Source: Microtetraspora malaysiensis (GTDB taxonomy: Bacteria; Actinomycetota; Actinomycetes; Streptosporangiales; Streptosporangiaceae). From it: DNA of 64,000 nucleotides. Shown here piece by piece: positions 7,860 to 17,735 of the stretch; positions within the stretch are counted from its first letter, which is position 1, and each line of letters opens with the position of its first letter. The notes beneath the pieces are model-generated. The model did not search any database and was not told the origin of the DNA. It worked only from the letters and a program-made list of their open reading frames with translations. The DNA lies in NCBI RefSeq assembly GCF_001528665.1, contig NZ_BBYJ01000017.1, positions 162,828-226,827 of the forward strand. Reading direction: 5' to 3'. The translations under genes were made by a program, and so were the position numbers.

Positions 7860-8507
7860 ATGGCTACCCAGACATCCGCCCCGGCCACCGGGCTGCGTGA
7901 GGCGAAGAAGCAGGAGACCCGGCAGCTCATCTCCGACCACGCGACCGGGCTGTTCATCGCCCAGGGCTTCGAGCAGACGACCATCGCCGAGATCGCCGTC
8001 GCCGCCCGAGTCGCCAAGAAGACCGTCACCAACTACTTCCCGCGCAAGGAAGACCTGGCCCTGGACCATCAGGAGGAGTTCGCCGCCTCCCTGGCCAGTG
8101 CCGTCACCGCACGACGCCCAGGGGAGTCAGCGCTGGCCGCGCTGCGCCGCACGTTCGCCGACGCCGTCGCCGCCCATGACCCGGTCGCCGGGTTCTCCGG
8201 CCGGCAGTTCGCCCGCATGGTCGCCGACAGCCCCACCCTGACCACGTGTCTGCGCGGCCTGCACGACCAACGCGAACACCACCTCGCCCAAGCACTCGCC
8301 GACGCCACCGGCACCGAACCCGACGACATCACCGTCCAGACCGCCGCCGGACTGCTGGCCACCCTGCACCGCGTGCTGTTCCAGCGCATCCAGGTGCTGA
8401 CCCTCGACGGCCGCCCCAACGAACAGATCGCGCGCATCATCGCCACCGACGCCACCCAAGCCTTCGACCTGCTGGAACCCGCCCTGTCCGACTACGCCAC
8501 CGCCTGA
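7860..8507 (+). CDS. TetR/AcrR-family transcriptional repressor
   Basis: A 215-residue protein with a classic N-terminal HTH (about 20-65: FEQTTIAEIAVAARVAKKTV, then TNYFPRKEDLAL) and an all-helical ligand domain after it. The initial residues ATQTSAPATGLREAKKQETR match the basic lead-in of many TetR proteins. It is divergent from the VOC unit, with a palindrome in the shared promoter, so autorepression plus repression of the VOC gene is the simplest model. Ligand unknown. Confidence 0.85.
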   Translation: MATQTSAPATGLREAKKQETRQLISDHATGLFIAQGFEQTTIAEIAVAARVAKKTVTNYFPRKEDLALDHQEEFAASLASAVTARRPGESALAALRRTFADAVAAHDPVAGFSGRQFARMVADSPTLTTCLRGLHDQREHHLAQALADATGTEPDDITVQTAAGLLATLHRVLFQRIQVLTLDGRPNEQIARIIATDATQAFDLLEPALSDYATA

Positions 8508-8926
8508 TGCCGACATCTCGCCGCGCGCTGCCACCTCGCCAAGCCGTGGCGGGCGGGGCTGACGGCCGCTGATCACGCACTGGTGGGGCGCGGGCCGGCC
8601 GGCCTCGAAGCGCTCGCTCAGTACAGCGGGCGTGAACCGTCGATCGTCCTGCCCGGCTACTGGGAGGACTGTCGGCGGTGCCCTAGTTGGGAATCCGGAA
8701 CGACAGCCCTTGGCCAGTGTCCTCGCCGAGGATCTCGCGCAGCGTGTTCCCGAGCATGGGCATCGACCGGTACGCCCATCTCCGCAAGCGGAACCCGAGG
8801 GGTAGCGCATATACCTGGCCGCCTGCGGGCGGCGGCATCACATCTCCGCGTGTCACGGCTTTGGGGAACCCGGTGACGCCCTTCGGGAGACAACACAGCG
8901 AAATACCTACTCACGAAGGAGAGGCG
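8508..8926. other. Intergenic region with only a weak small minus-strand frame
   Basis: No plus-strand gene is supported between the TetR gene and the sigma-factor gene. A 51-codon minus-strand frame (8683-8838) is listed separately. Elsewhere I see no convincing coding, repeat or terminator signal. Confidence 0.5.
8683..8838 (-). CDS. Possible 51-residue protein or C-terminal gene remnant
   Basis: The frame starts MPPPAGGQVYALPLGFRLRR and ends LGEDTGQGLSFRIPN, a balanced composition that reads like ordinary protein rather than an antisense shadow, with G/C-rich third positions. No other gene lies opposite it. The ribosome site is weak (GGAG close to the ATG), so it may be the tail of a lost larger gene. 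No family recognised. Confidence 0.3.
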   Translation of the reverse strand: MPPPAGGQVYALPLGFRLRRWAYRSMPMLGNTLREILGEDTGQGLSFRIPN

Positions 8927-9490
8927 TTGAGTGCTGAGACGGTCGAGATCGACGACGGAGAACTGATCCGTCGTTCGGCGCACGACCCAGAGCAGTTCGC
9001 GGCGCTGTTCGACCGCTACGCCCAGCAGATCCATCTGTACGCGGCGCGGCGGCTGGGCGCGCAGGCCGCCGACGACATCGTGGCCGAGACATTCCTGGCG
9101 GCCTTTCGCAGGCGCGGGACGTATGACACGTCGTTCGCGCTGGCCAGGCCCTGGCTGTACGGAATCGCCACCACGTTGATCGCCAGACATCGGCGGCAGG
9201 AGGAGCGGCTGCTGCGGGCGCTGAGCCGCACCGGTGTGGACCCTCTGCCTGAGGCACTGGACGACACCGTGACGCGCCGGGTGATGGCGCAGGGCAGGGA
9301 CCGTGAGCTGGCGGGGGCGCTGGCGTTGCTGCCACGCGGGCATCGAGACGTGCTGCTGCTGGTGGCGTGGGAGGACATGTCGTACGAGGAAGTGGCGCGG
9401 GCGCTGGACATCTCTGTGGGGACTGTGCGGTCACGGCTGCACCGGGCGCGGAAGAAGGCCAGGAACGTGCTAGGGGATGAGGAGCAGTAG
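8927..9490 (+). CDS. ECF-type RNA polymerase sigma factor
   Basis: A 187-residue sigma-70 family protein. Region 2 covers about 20-85 (FDRYAQQIHLYAARRLG, then AADDIVAETFLAAFRRR, the DxVxExFL core-binding signature). Region 4 covers about 120-180 (LLPRGHRDVLLLVAWEDMSY, then EEVARALDISVGTVRSRLHR). TTG 8927 is chosen because AAGGAG lies five bases upstream. Its stop overlaps the GTG of the next gene, which encodes a membrane-anchored CU044_5270 protein, the usual companion of this sigma group. It probably responds to an envelope signal relayed by that partner. Confidence 0.85.
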   Translation: MSAETVEIDDGELIRRSAHDPEQFAALFDRYAQQIHLYAARRLGAQAADDIVAETFLAAFRRRGTYDTSFALARPWLYGIATTLIARHRRQEERLLRALSRTGVDPLPEALDDTVTRRVMAQGRDRELAGALALLPRGHRDVLLLVAWEDMSYEEVARALDISVGTVRSRLHRARKKARNVLGDEEQ

Positions 9491-10425
9491 TGAACGAACT
9501 GAAGGAGTTTCGCCGGAACACCCCGGCGATGACTGACAACGCCGCGACTGCTGCCAAGGCGCGGCTGATGACAGCGATCCACGAACCGGAGGCCGCACGC
9601 AAGTCGGCCACGTCCGGCGCGAGAAGGTTCGGCTGGCGGATCGCGGTGGCGGCGGCTCTGGCCCTGGTCGTCGGCGGGACCGTCGTGACGCTCAGGGACC
9701 AGCAGGACATGGCGACGGTGGCCAGCGTGACCGAGCTGGGCGAGCGTGCCGCCGGCGCGGCCGAGAACGACCCGACGCCCGCGCCGGGCCCCGCTCAGTG
9801 GCTCTACACCAAGGAACTGCAGCTGGACGGCGTCGAAGCCGACGTCGACCGGGACCGGCACGCCACCTGGGAACGGTGGACCAGCGTGGACGGCAAGCGG
9901 TCGGCCTGGTACCAGGGCGGCAAGCTGATGTTCCAGGGCAGCGCGGTCTTCGACCCGGCTGCGCTGGCCAATGCTCCTGTCACCCCGGCTGGGGTGATCG
10001 CCAGGATCAAGGCGGCCATCCTCGACGAAGACCGCCGGGGGCCGCAGGAACTGAACGGCCAGGTCCCGCCGCAGATCCTCTTCATGGAGATCAACCAGCT
10101 CATTTCCGAGCAGTGGCTCGCCCCCGAGGTGCGGGCCGCGCTCTTCCGCGCGCTGCCCACGATCAAGGGCATCACCATGACCGAGGACGTGCCCGTCGCC
10201 GACGGACGGCGAGGCGTGGCGTTCAGCCTCGACGATGACGGGGCACGGCAATCGCTCGTCCTGGACCCGCAGACCTTCCGGTATCTGGGCACCAACTCGA
10301 CGCGGCTGCAGGACCGGACACACGAGCGGGCCGATGGCAGTAAGGAGACCTTCAAGGCGGGCACGGTGAGCCTGACCGCGCAGTTGGAAGCCGCGATCGT
10401 GAACCAGCCCGGTCAGCGCTCCTGA
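9490..10425 (+). CDS. CU044_5270-family membrane-anchored partner of the ECF sigma factor
   Basis: A 311-residue protein: an N-terminal cytoplasmic part with FRRNTPAMTD, one membrane helix at about 53-70 (IAVAAALALVVGGTVV), then an extracytoplasmic domain containing QWLYTKELQ and ERWTSVDGKRSAWYQGGKL. These are hallmarks of the CU044_5270 family, encoded beside ECF genes in actinomycetes. GTG 9490 overlaps the sigma stop by one base, so the pair is translationally coupled. A role as sensor or anti-sigma is inferred from the coupling; no zinc anti-sigma motif is visible. Confidence 0.75.
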   Translation: MNELKEFRRNTPAMTDNAATAAKARLMTAIHEPEAARKSATSGARRFGWRIAVAAALALVVGGTVVTLRDQQDMATVASVTELGERAAGAAENDPTPAPGPAQWLYTKELQLDGVEADVDRDRHATWERWTSVDGKRSAWYQGGKLMFQGSAVFDPAALANAPVTPAGVIARIKAAILDEDRRGPQELNGQVPPQILFMEINQLISEQWLAPEVRAALFRALPTIKGITMTEDVPVADGRRGVAFSLDDDGARQSLVLDPQTFRYLGTNSTRLQDRTHERADGSKETFKAGTVSLTAQLEAAIVNQPGQRS

Positions 10426-10624
10426 TCGCAGCGGAATCAGAACGACGACGATGACCAGGGCGGCGGTCCAACCGACGCCCTGGTGCACGACACCCGCGAT
10501 TCGAAAAAACGGCGGCATTGACGACAAGTCCAAGAGTCGCGAGTTGATCCTCCTGGCCTTCCCGATATGCCTGCCGGATCCGGTCGGAGTCGCCGTGGCA
10601 GATTGGCCGGGCGTCGCCTGTGTA

Positions 10625-11893
10625 TCAGCCCGCCGGCCGGCGGGGGAGGCGGAGGACGGCGACGGCGCCGCCGGGGGCGTTGGCCAGGGTGAGGTCGGCG
10701 CCTATGACATGGGCCTGCCCCAGTGCGATCGTCAGCCCGAGGCCGTGACCGCGGCCGCGTTCGGCGGCACCCGTGCGGAAGCGTTTCGGGCCGTCGGCAA
10801 GGAGCTCCGGAGGGAAACCCGGTCCCCGGTCGCGGACCTCGATCACGTGGTCCCCGACCGTGATCTCCACCGGGGGCGCACCGTGGCGGTGGGCGTTGAG
10901 CACGAGGTTGGCGAGGATCCGGTCCAGGCGACGCGGGTCGGTCTCGGCCACCGGATCCCCCGAAGCCAGCACCCGCGCCTCGACCCCCACCCGGGCCGCG
11001 GACTCCTCGGCCAACTCGGCCAGCGGCACCCGTACCCGCTCGGCGACCTCGGCGCCCGCGTCCAGCCTGGAGACCTCCAGCAGGTCCTCCACCAGCGAGC
11101 GCAGCACCCGCACCCGGTCGCGTACCAGATCGGTCGTCTCGCCCTCCTCCAGCAGTTCGACCACGGCGACCAGGCCCATCAGCGGGGTACGCAGGTCATG
11201 GGCGACATCGGCGGTGAACCGCTGCTCGGCCAGCAGCCGGTGCTGCAGGCTCGCCGCCATGGAGTCCACGGCGGCGGAGATATCGGTGATCTCGTCACGC
11301 CCGCCCCAGCGCGCCAAACCGCCGCCCCGGTGCGGGGAGGCCGGGGCGGTGCGGGCGTCCAGGTCGCCGTTCGCGATCCTGCGGGCGGTGCGGGCGACCC
11401 GCCGCAGCCGCCGGTTGGCCAGCTCGGCCAGGCACACCGAGACCGGCACCACCACGGCGAGCGCGATCAGCGCGGCCCGGACCATGGCTCGGTCGAGGGC
11501 ACGCAGCCGGATCAGGTCCGACCCCATCTCCATCGTGGAGGTGGCCACGAGCCCCCCGCCCACCCATTGCGCCGCCCACATCCACGGCTGATCGGGCTTC
11601 TGGTCGTCGTACCAGGTGACGGGCGACTCCACGGCCAGCCGTTCGCGCAGGGGCGCGGGCAGCTCGTCCGGTCTCTTGATCTGTTCGGTCCACGGGGCGG
11701 GCCCCTCGGGGGGAGCGTCCACGCGGTACTGCTTGGCAACCATCGCGGCCGACTCCAGCGCCCGCCCCTGACCCTGCCACATCGAGCGCTCAAGAGTCGT
11801 GCGGTGGACCAGGATCCCGACCACGGCCACGACCGCACAGCAGGCCAGCGTGATCAGTGCCGCCACTTTCCACCGCAGCGAGCCCACCATCAT
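10625..11893 (-). CDS. OmpR-system sensor histidine kinase
   Basis: A 422-residue membrane kinase. TM1 is at about 9-29, an extracytoplasmic domain follows, and TM2 lies at about 137-157. A HAMP segment (RRLRRVARTARRIANGDL) comes next, then the H-box TADVAHDLRTPLMGL with His near residue 232, an N-box (LANLVLNAHRHG) and G-boxes (DRGPGFP, RGHGLGLTIAL). Its ATG overlaps the response-regulator stop (ATGA). As the last gene of the six-gene export operon, it probably senses the exported compound or envelope damage and feeds back on the operon. Confidence 0.85.
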   Translation of the reverse strand: MMVGSLRWKVAALITLACCAVVAVVGILVHRTTLERSMWQGQGRALESAAMVAKQYRVDAPPEGPAPWTEQIKRPDELPAPLRERLAVESPVTWYDDQKPDQPWMWAAQWVGGGLVATSTMEMGSDLIRLRALDRAMVRAALIALAVVVPVSVCLAELANRRLRRVARTARRIANGDLDARTAPASPHRGGGLARWGGRDEITDISAAVDSMAASLQHRLLAEQRFTADVAHDLRTPLMGLVAVVELLEEGETTDLVRDRVRVLRSLVEDLLEVSRLDAGAEVAERVRVPLAELAEESAARVGVEARVLASGDPVAETDPRRLDRILANLVLNAHRHGAPPVEITVGDHVIEVRDRGPGFPPELLADGPKRFRTGAAERGRGHGLGLTIALGQAHVIGADLTLANAPGGAVAVLRLPRRPAG

Positions 11894-12588
11894 GACGTGC
11901 GCAACTTGTAGCCGAACCCGCGCACCGTCTCGATCCGGTCCATGCCGATCTTCTTGCGCAGCCGCTGCACGCAGAGGTCGACGACGCGGCTGTCGCCGTC
12001 CCAGCCGTAGTCCCAGACGGTGCGCAGCAGCGTGGCGCGTTCCAGCACGATGCCGGGGTGCGCGGCGAACTCCAGCAGCAGCCGCAGCTCGGTCGGGGTC
12101 AGCTCGACGCGTTGCCCGGCCCGCCGTACCTCCAGCGCGCCGGTGTCGATGCTCAGCTCGCCGAAGTCCAGCACGGCGAGCGCGACGGCCTGCCCCGCCG
12201 TGGGTTCGGCGGGCACCGGCCGGGCGAAGGCGGCCCTGCGCAGCAGTGACCGGATCCTGGCCACCAGCACCGGCAGCTCCACTGGTTTGACCACGTAGTC
12301 GTCGGCGCCGCCCTCCAGCCCTGCGACGACGTCCAGTCCGTCACCGCGGGCCGACATCATGAGGATCGGCACCTGACTGGTTTCCCGGATCCTGCGGCAC
12401 AAGCTGATGCCGTCCAGGTTGGGCAGCATCACATCCAGCAGCAGGAGGTCGTGGCCGCCCTCCTGGGCCGCCTCCAGGCCGCTCAGCCCGTCAGCGGCGG
12501 TGGTCACCTGATAGCCGTAGCGTTCCAGGGCCAGGCTGACCGACGTGCGGATCACCGCGTCGTCTTCGACGAGCAGCAGGGATGTCAT
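11890..12588 (-). CDS. OmpR/PhoB-family response regulator
   Basis: A 232-residue regulator: a receiver domain (acidic pair ED at 8-9, phospho-acceptor Asp near 52 in LLLLDVMLPNLDG, Lys in YVVKPVEL) followed by a winged-helix DNA-binding domain (about 135-230, VELTPTELRLLLEFAAHPGI and RVVDLCVQRLRKKIG). It is coupled to the kinase downstream by an ATGA overlap and follows the permease gene by 15 bases. It probably controls the operon promoter upstream of 16955, where a tandem 14-bp repeat lies. Confidence 0.9.
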   Translation of the reverse strand: MTSLLLVEDDAVIRTSVSLALERYGYQVTTAADGLSGLEAAQEGGHDLLLLDVMLPNLDGISLCRRIRETSQVPILMMSARGDGLDVVAGLEGGADDYVVKPVELPVLVARIRSLLRRAAFARPVPAEPTAGQAVALAVLDFGELSIDTGALEVRRAGQRVELTPTELRLLLEFAAHPGIVLERATLLRTVWDYGWDGDSRVVDLCVQRLRKKIGMDRIETVRGFGYKLRTS

Positions 12589-12603
12589 GAAAGTGCACCA
12601 TAT

Positions 12604-13757
12604 CTACCGAAGTGCGTTGACCGGTTCCATGCGAGCGGCACGCAGAGCCGGGTACAGGCCCGCGAGCAGTCCGACGACGGCACCGGCGGCAGGTGCCATG
12701 ACGGCCAGCCGTACATCCAGGACCGGAGTCCACTGCTTGGCGGCGCAGACCGCGACGACCACGACGATCCCCACGGAAGCACCGACGACGCCGCCGGTCA
12801 GCCCGGTGAGGGTGGACTCCAGCAGGAACTGCGCGGCGACGTGGCGGCGGGCGGCGCCCAGGGCGCGGCGCAAGCCGATCTCGGCGATGCGCTCCATCAC
12901 GGTCACCAGGGTGACATTGGCGATGCCGACCGCGCCGACGACCAGGGAGACCAGCCCGAGGATCAGGAAGAGGGCGTTGACGTCGTCTTCCACCGCATCG
13001 CGCGCTCTGGTGGGGCTCGCCGGCGAGATGACCTGGAGGAGGGCCTCGTTGCCGGGGCTGAGTGCGGCCGGCGCCTGCTTGGCGATCAGTTCGGCGGCGC
13101 CGAGGCCGGTGTTGACCAGGACCCGGGTCACAGTGCTCAGGCCATAGCGCTTGCCGACGGCCGGTGGCAGCATGACGGCGCTCGCCAGGCTCTTCTCCCG
13201 TTTCAGGTCGCCGAGCACGCCGATGACGGTGTACGCCTGGGTGCCGATGAAGACGGCCGGAGCCCGTTCCAGCCGGGTGATGCCCAGCATCTTGGCCGCG
13301 TGCCGGCCCAGCACGACGACCTTGTCCCCACGGGCGATGTGCCCGGCGTCGAAATAGCGGCCCTCGACCATCCTGCCTTTGACCGCGGCGGGCAGGCCGG
13401 GGCTGCTGGCGACCACCGTAAGAGTCTGGTCGGTGACCCGGGTGGGGTCCACCATGTCGTTGGAGCGGACGGTGAGGTTGGCGCTCTGGTTCGACTCGGC
13501 GAGGGCGGCGGCGGAGACCACCCCGCGCAGCCGGGTCACCCGGTCGACGTCGGCCCAATCGACCAAGGGGAACGGGTTCTCCGGGACTTCGACCGTGACG
13601 GAGGTGGCGGTCAGCTCGTCGAAGCGGCCGACGATCTGGTTGCCCGCCGTCGCGGCGACGCCCAGGGTGACCACGAGGGTGGTGATGCCCAGCACGGTAC
13701 CCAGCGTGGTCAGCACCGAGCGCACCGGGCGGGCCAGCAGGCCCGCCATGGCCTCGT

Positions 13758-13779
<22 letters not shown>
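12604..13779 (-). CDS. MacB/FtsX-type ABC transporter permease
   Basis: A 391-residue permease with the MacB layout: TM1 at about 22-45 after an N-terminal amphipathic helix, a large extracytoplasmic domain (about 50-255), then three helices near 268-290, 320-345 and 355-380. The ERIAEIGLRRALGAARRHV coupling segment is the classic MacB/FtsX motif. Its start lies 22 bases inside the ATPase gene, so the two are coupled. With the membrane-fusion protein it forms an export machine across the envelope. Confidence 0.9.
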
Positions 13780-14448
<669 letters not shown>

Positions 14449-14456
<8 letters not shown>

Positions 14457-16170
14457 TGTTGATCACCACCATGTCGCCCGGCTCGAGGTCGCCGGTCACC
14501 TCCACGGCTCCGTCGGCGGACAGGCCGGTGCGTACCTCGACCTCCTTGGTCTGGTCGGGCGCGGTCTCCACCTGCACCCGGGCCTTGCCGTCCGCGGCGG
14601 TGACGACCGCCGCGGCGGGGACCACGAGTACCTCCTGGCCGGTGGCTCCGATGGTGACGCGAACCGTGACGGGCGCGCCGGCGAGCTTCCTGAGGCCCTT
14701 CATCGAGGCGGGAGTGATCGTCACCGGTGCGGCGCCCTTCGTGTCGCGCCCGCCGAGGGAGGTCACCGTGCCGGGGACGATCGTGCCGGCCTCGGTTTCG
14801 ATGCTCGCGGTCAGACCCGTCTTCAGCCGCTCGGCCTCAGCCACGTCCACCGAGCCGGAGACCACGAAGGTGGAGCTGGTCACCGTGGCGATCGACTCGT
14901 CCACCAACTCGCCCGCCTTGACGGTCGACTTGTGCAGACGGGCGGGCAGCTTGGGCAGGAAAACGATCTCTCCCGGCGGGACGGTGGTGCCGTAGGTCCG
15001 GGAGAACTCGGCCAGCAGCGCCTGTGCCGCGGCCAGGTCACTCTGGGCGTTGGCCACCCTCAGCTTGACGGGCGAGAGCTGCCGGGCCTGCCTGAGCGCC
15101 TGCTCGGCGGTGACGACGGCCTCGCGAGCCCCCCGGACGTTCTTCGTCAGCTCAGTCAGCCGCCTGGCCCGCGCGATCTCGGCCTCCTCCAGGACGCGCT
15201 CGAGCGCCGACCTGGCGGCGGCCAGATCAGCGCCGGCGTTGGCGACCTGGAGTTCGAGCAGGCGGGTGTCGGCAGGCGGCCCGGCCGTGGCACCCGCGGT
15301 GGGCCCTGCGGCGGGGCTGGGGTCGAGGCCGGGCGCGGGCGCGGGCGTCGCGGTGGCCCGGGCGAGCTCCTGCCGGGCCGCCAGCAGCTTCTCCTCGGCC
15401 GCCCGTACCGCGCTCTCGGCGGCCTCGACCTTGGCCTCGTCCTCGGTGGTGTGGTCCTGCGCCCGCGCGCTCTTCAGCGCCTGTTCGGCCTCCCTCAGAT
15501 CCTGCCGGGCGTTGGCGAGCCTGACTTTCAGCGGGAGCACATCCTTGCCCTGGTCAAGGGCCTTACGCTCGGTCGCGAGCACTTCCTGCGCGGCCCGTAC
15601 GGCCCGGCGCAGGTCGTCGCGCCGCTGCCGCAGTTCCAAGGTGGGTTGCTGCGCCTCATAGCCCCGCTTGGCGTAGAAGCGCGACACCGCGGCGATGGTC
15701 GCCTGATCGAACACGCCGGTCGCGGGCGCGCGGTAGCCGAGCCTGCGCAGCGCCTTCTGCAACTGCCGGACATCGGCCCCCTTGGCGCCGGAGACGATGC
15801 TGCGGTGCATCGGCACCGTGCCGGCGAAGACGAACACCGGGCGCCCGTTCACCTCCATCATCACCGCGCCCTCCGCGAGGGTGCCCCGCCGGGGAGCGCG
15901 GGTAGCGCGCTGCGCGGCTTCGCTGCCGCCCACCACCCCGGCCAGCGACACCGGATACGGCGAGCCGTACTCCAGCGTGCCGCTGACCACGACGGTGGCG
16001 ACCAGCGTGCGCCGCTCGACCGCGACGGTGACCAGCGACGGTTTGGGCGGCTTGCGCGCCGCCGCCTCGTCGGCCGGGGAGCGCAGCAGGGTGCCCACTC
16101 CCCAGCCGGTCCCCGCGACCGCCAAGACCACGGCCAGGACGAGTAGCAGCTTGCCACGAGGGGTACGCAT
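14449..16170 (-). CDS. Membrane-fusion (periplasmic adaptor-like) protein with peptidoglycan-binding domain
   Basis: A 573-residue protein. One N-terminal membrane helix (about 7-27) is followed by a lipoyl-type strand region (VVSGTLEYGSPYPVSLAG), then a peptidoglycan-binding module (about 120-165, KGADVRQLQKALRRLGYRAP). A long Ala/Arg/Glu helical hairpin region follows (about 175-400, interrupted by an Ala/Pro-rich turn), then C-terminal barrel domains (PVTVRVTIGATGQEVLVVPA). This is the actinobacterial version of a MacA-like adaptor and pairs with the MacB-type genes downstream. ATG 16170 shares its A with the previous stop (TGATG), so translation is coupled. Confidence 0.85.
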
Positions 16171-16955
16171 CACTGCTCTTGGAACCCGTACTTCACCCTG
16201 GCCTCGTTGGTGAGCCGCTTTTGCAGGGGGATGAAGGCGGCGTAGAAGTCCTTGCCGCACTCCAGGTCGACCAGCGCCGACGTGATCTCCTTGGCGAGGT
16301 ACGGCCTGGCCGTCTTCGCCGTGACGGTGCCCGCCTTGCCGAGCTGGTCGGCCTGCTTGCCCCACACATCCATGCCGCGGACGCTCAGTGCGAGCGGCTT
16401 CGCGGAGGTAACCCGCTCGCCTTTGGACTTCAGGCACTCGGCGAAGGGCGCGGCGAGCTCAAGGAGCTTGGGGTCGCCGTCGAGCTCCTTGTCGATGTTC
16501 TCGATCTCCGTGCTCATCTGGTCCTGATAGTCGGCGACCGAGGTGACTTTCAGGCCGTTCACCTGCTGGAGGGCGGTGACCCGGCACTCGTTCAGGGTCT
16601 TGAGGTAGGCGTCCCGTTTGGCACCGGAGAGGCTGTCGATCGTCGCCCGGTTGGGGTCCGGCGCCTGCGTTTCCGGCGGCTTCGGATAGACGACGGAGGA
16701 GAAGACGCCGAAGCCGTACTTGCTGCGGGCCGCCTTCATCGCCGCGTAGTCAGCGGGGTTCGCGTCGGACTGCTTGGGCCGGCTGACCGAGGGGGTGTAG
16801 GAGAAACCCTTCTGCTTCATGCAGGTGGCGATGACGTTCTCCCGCTCGCGGGCCTTGTCCATGGAGGCATTCCCGCCGCCGGCCACGGGGGCGGCGTTCG
16901 CCCCGCACCCGGTCAGCACCGCAAGGCCGAGCAGACCGCACATCAGCACACGCAT
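16170..16955 (-). CDS. Lipoprotein, first gene of the MacAB-like operon
   Basis: A 261-residue exported lipoprotein with lipobox LTGC (Cys near residue 17) after a short hydrophobic signal. The mature part is polar and Lys/Glu-rich, with Cys residues in IATCMKQKGFSYTP, NECRVT, FAECLKSKGERV and DLECGKDF, a pattern seen in actinobacterial lipoproteins placed before peptidoglycan-binding adaptor genes. ATG 16955 has AAGGAGT upstream. It probably delivers substrate or senses the envelope for the export system; the role is inferred from position. Confidence 0.75.
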   Translation of the reverse strand: MRVLMCGLLGLAVLTGCGANAAPVAGGGNASMDKARERENVIATCMKQKGFSYTPSVSRPKQSDANPADYAAMKAARSKYGFGVFSSVVYPKPPETQAPDPNRATIDSLSGAKRDAYLKTLNECRVTALQQVNGLKVTSVADYQDQMSTEIENIDKELDGDPKLLELAAPFAECLKSKGERVTSAKPLALSVRGMDVWGKQADQLGKAGTVTAKTARPYLAKEITSALVDLECGKDFYAAFIPLQKRLTNEARVKYGFQEQ

Positions 16956-16973
16956 GGAGTACTCCTTCACCGT

Positions 16974-17001
16974 GACATGGGGGAATCGACATGGGGGAAT
17001 C
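16974..17001. repeat. Perfect 14-bp tandem direct repeat upstream of the lipoprotein operon
   Basis: GACATGGGGGAATC occurs twice without a gap, 19 bases upstream of the minus-strand start at 16955. A similar ACATGGGGGGATTC lies at 48223-48236, just before another minus-strand operon start. Tandem direct repeats are the usual binding form of OmpR-type regulators, and the operon encodes one. Confidence 0.6.
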
Positions 17002-17476
17002 GCGCCGCCCCTCGTGGCGCCGTGGCCACCTTGGCGGCCGTTTTCCTCCACTCGGTGTTGGCCGGGTATCCATCCGCGCTCAGCCGTGTATCCGCCAGGT
17101 ATCAACACCTATTGCTGCGATCTTCAAGAAGGAGATCAATACGCCACGAGCAGCGGGTGCCGATGGGCCAGGCCGCGGCGGCCGGGCCGGCGAACCCACC
17201 CCCCATCTGGCCGGGCACATAATCCGAAGCAAACGCAACCTTTGGAATCAAACACCCTCTGAGTTATTTTCTTGACACTTCGCATCGGGTTTAGGCTTGT
17301 CGGCGCAGCGGAGTGGATGGTCCAGCTTGTATAGGGCTTTGCCTCGGCAATATTTACGCGCACTTACTGTCGGCTATCGTGGTAAACGCGACAGTATTTG
17401 ATTACATCCAGAACCGCGCCTGCGACGAGAATTTCCTGATCACCGGCCGCCGTAGGGCACTCGCATTCACAACACC

Positions 17477-17498
17477 CTGTTCTCCATGAAGAGAACAG
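17477..17498. repeat. Inverted repeat CTGTTCTC / GAGAACAG
   Basis: Perfect 8-bp arms (17477-17484 and 17491-17498) separated by CATGAA in a gene-free region. It may be an operator or a small hairpin; there is no T-run. Confidence 0.4.
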
Positions 17499-17735
17499 CG
17501 AGGTTGTGGCTTTCAATCGCGGCCTCTCGCCGCGGTGCTTTCCGCCATGATTGGAGCGGCTTCCGCTGCCGAACCAGCGATGCGCCGGGCAAGTCCTGAC
17601 GACGAAAACCCTACGAGCCGGAAGGAAAGCCCGACTGGGTTGCGGTCCCCGAAACGGTGGGCGCCGGTTGGCGTAGAGACGTTGAAGCGGCCTGTCATCT
17701 TTCCTCAACCTCCGCTACCTGACAGGAGGAGGATC

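Larger units (their letters stand above)
16956..17735. other. 780-base intergenic region with repeats but no supported gene
   Basis: Between the lipoprotein (minus strand) and the haloperoxidase-like gene (plus strand). It holds the 14-bp tandem repeat at 16974-17001, an inverted repeat at 17477-17498 and a relatively A/T-rich central stretch. Several open frames have poor codon bias and no ribosome sites. I see no convincing gene. Confidence 0.5.

Noticed and set aside
17272-17297. TTGACA followed by TAGGCT as a promoter
   Set aside because: The spacing is only 14 bp, too short for a sigma-70 promoter, and no gene starts just downstream.
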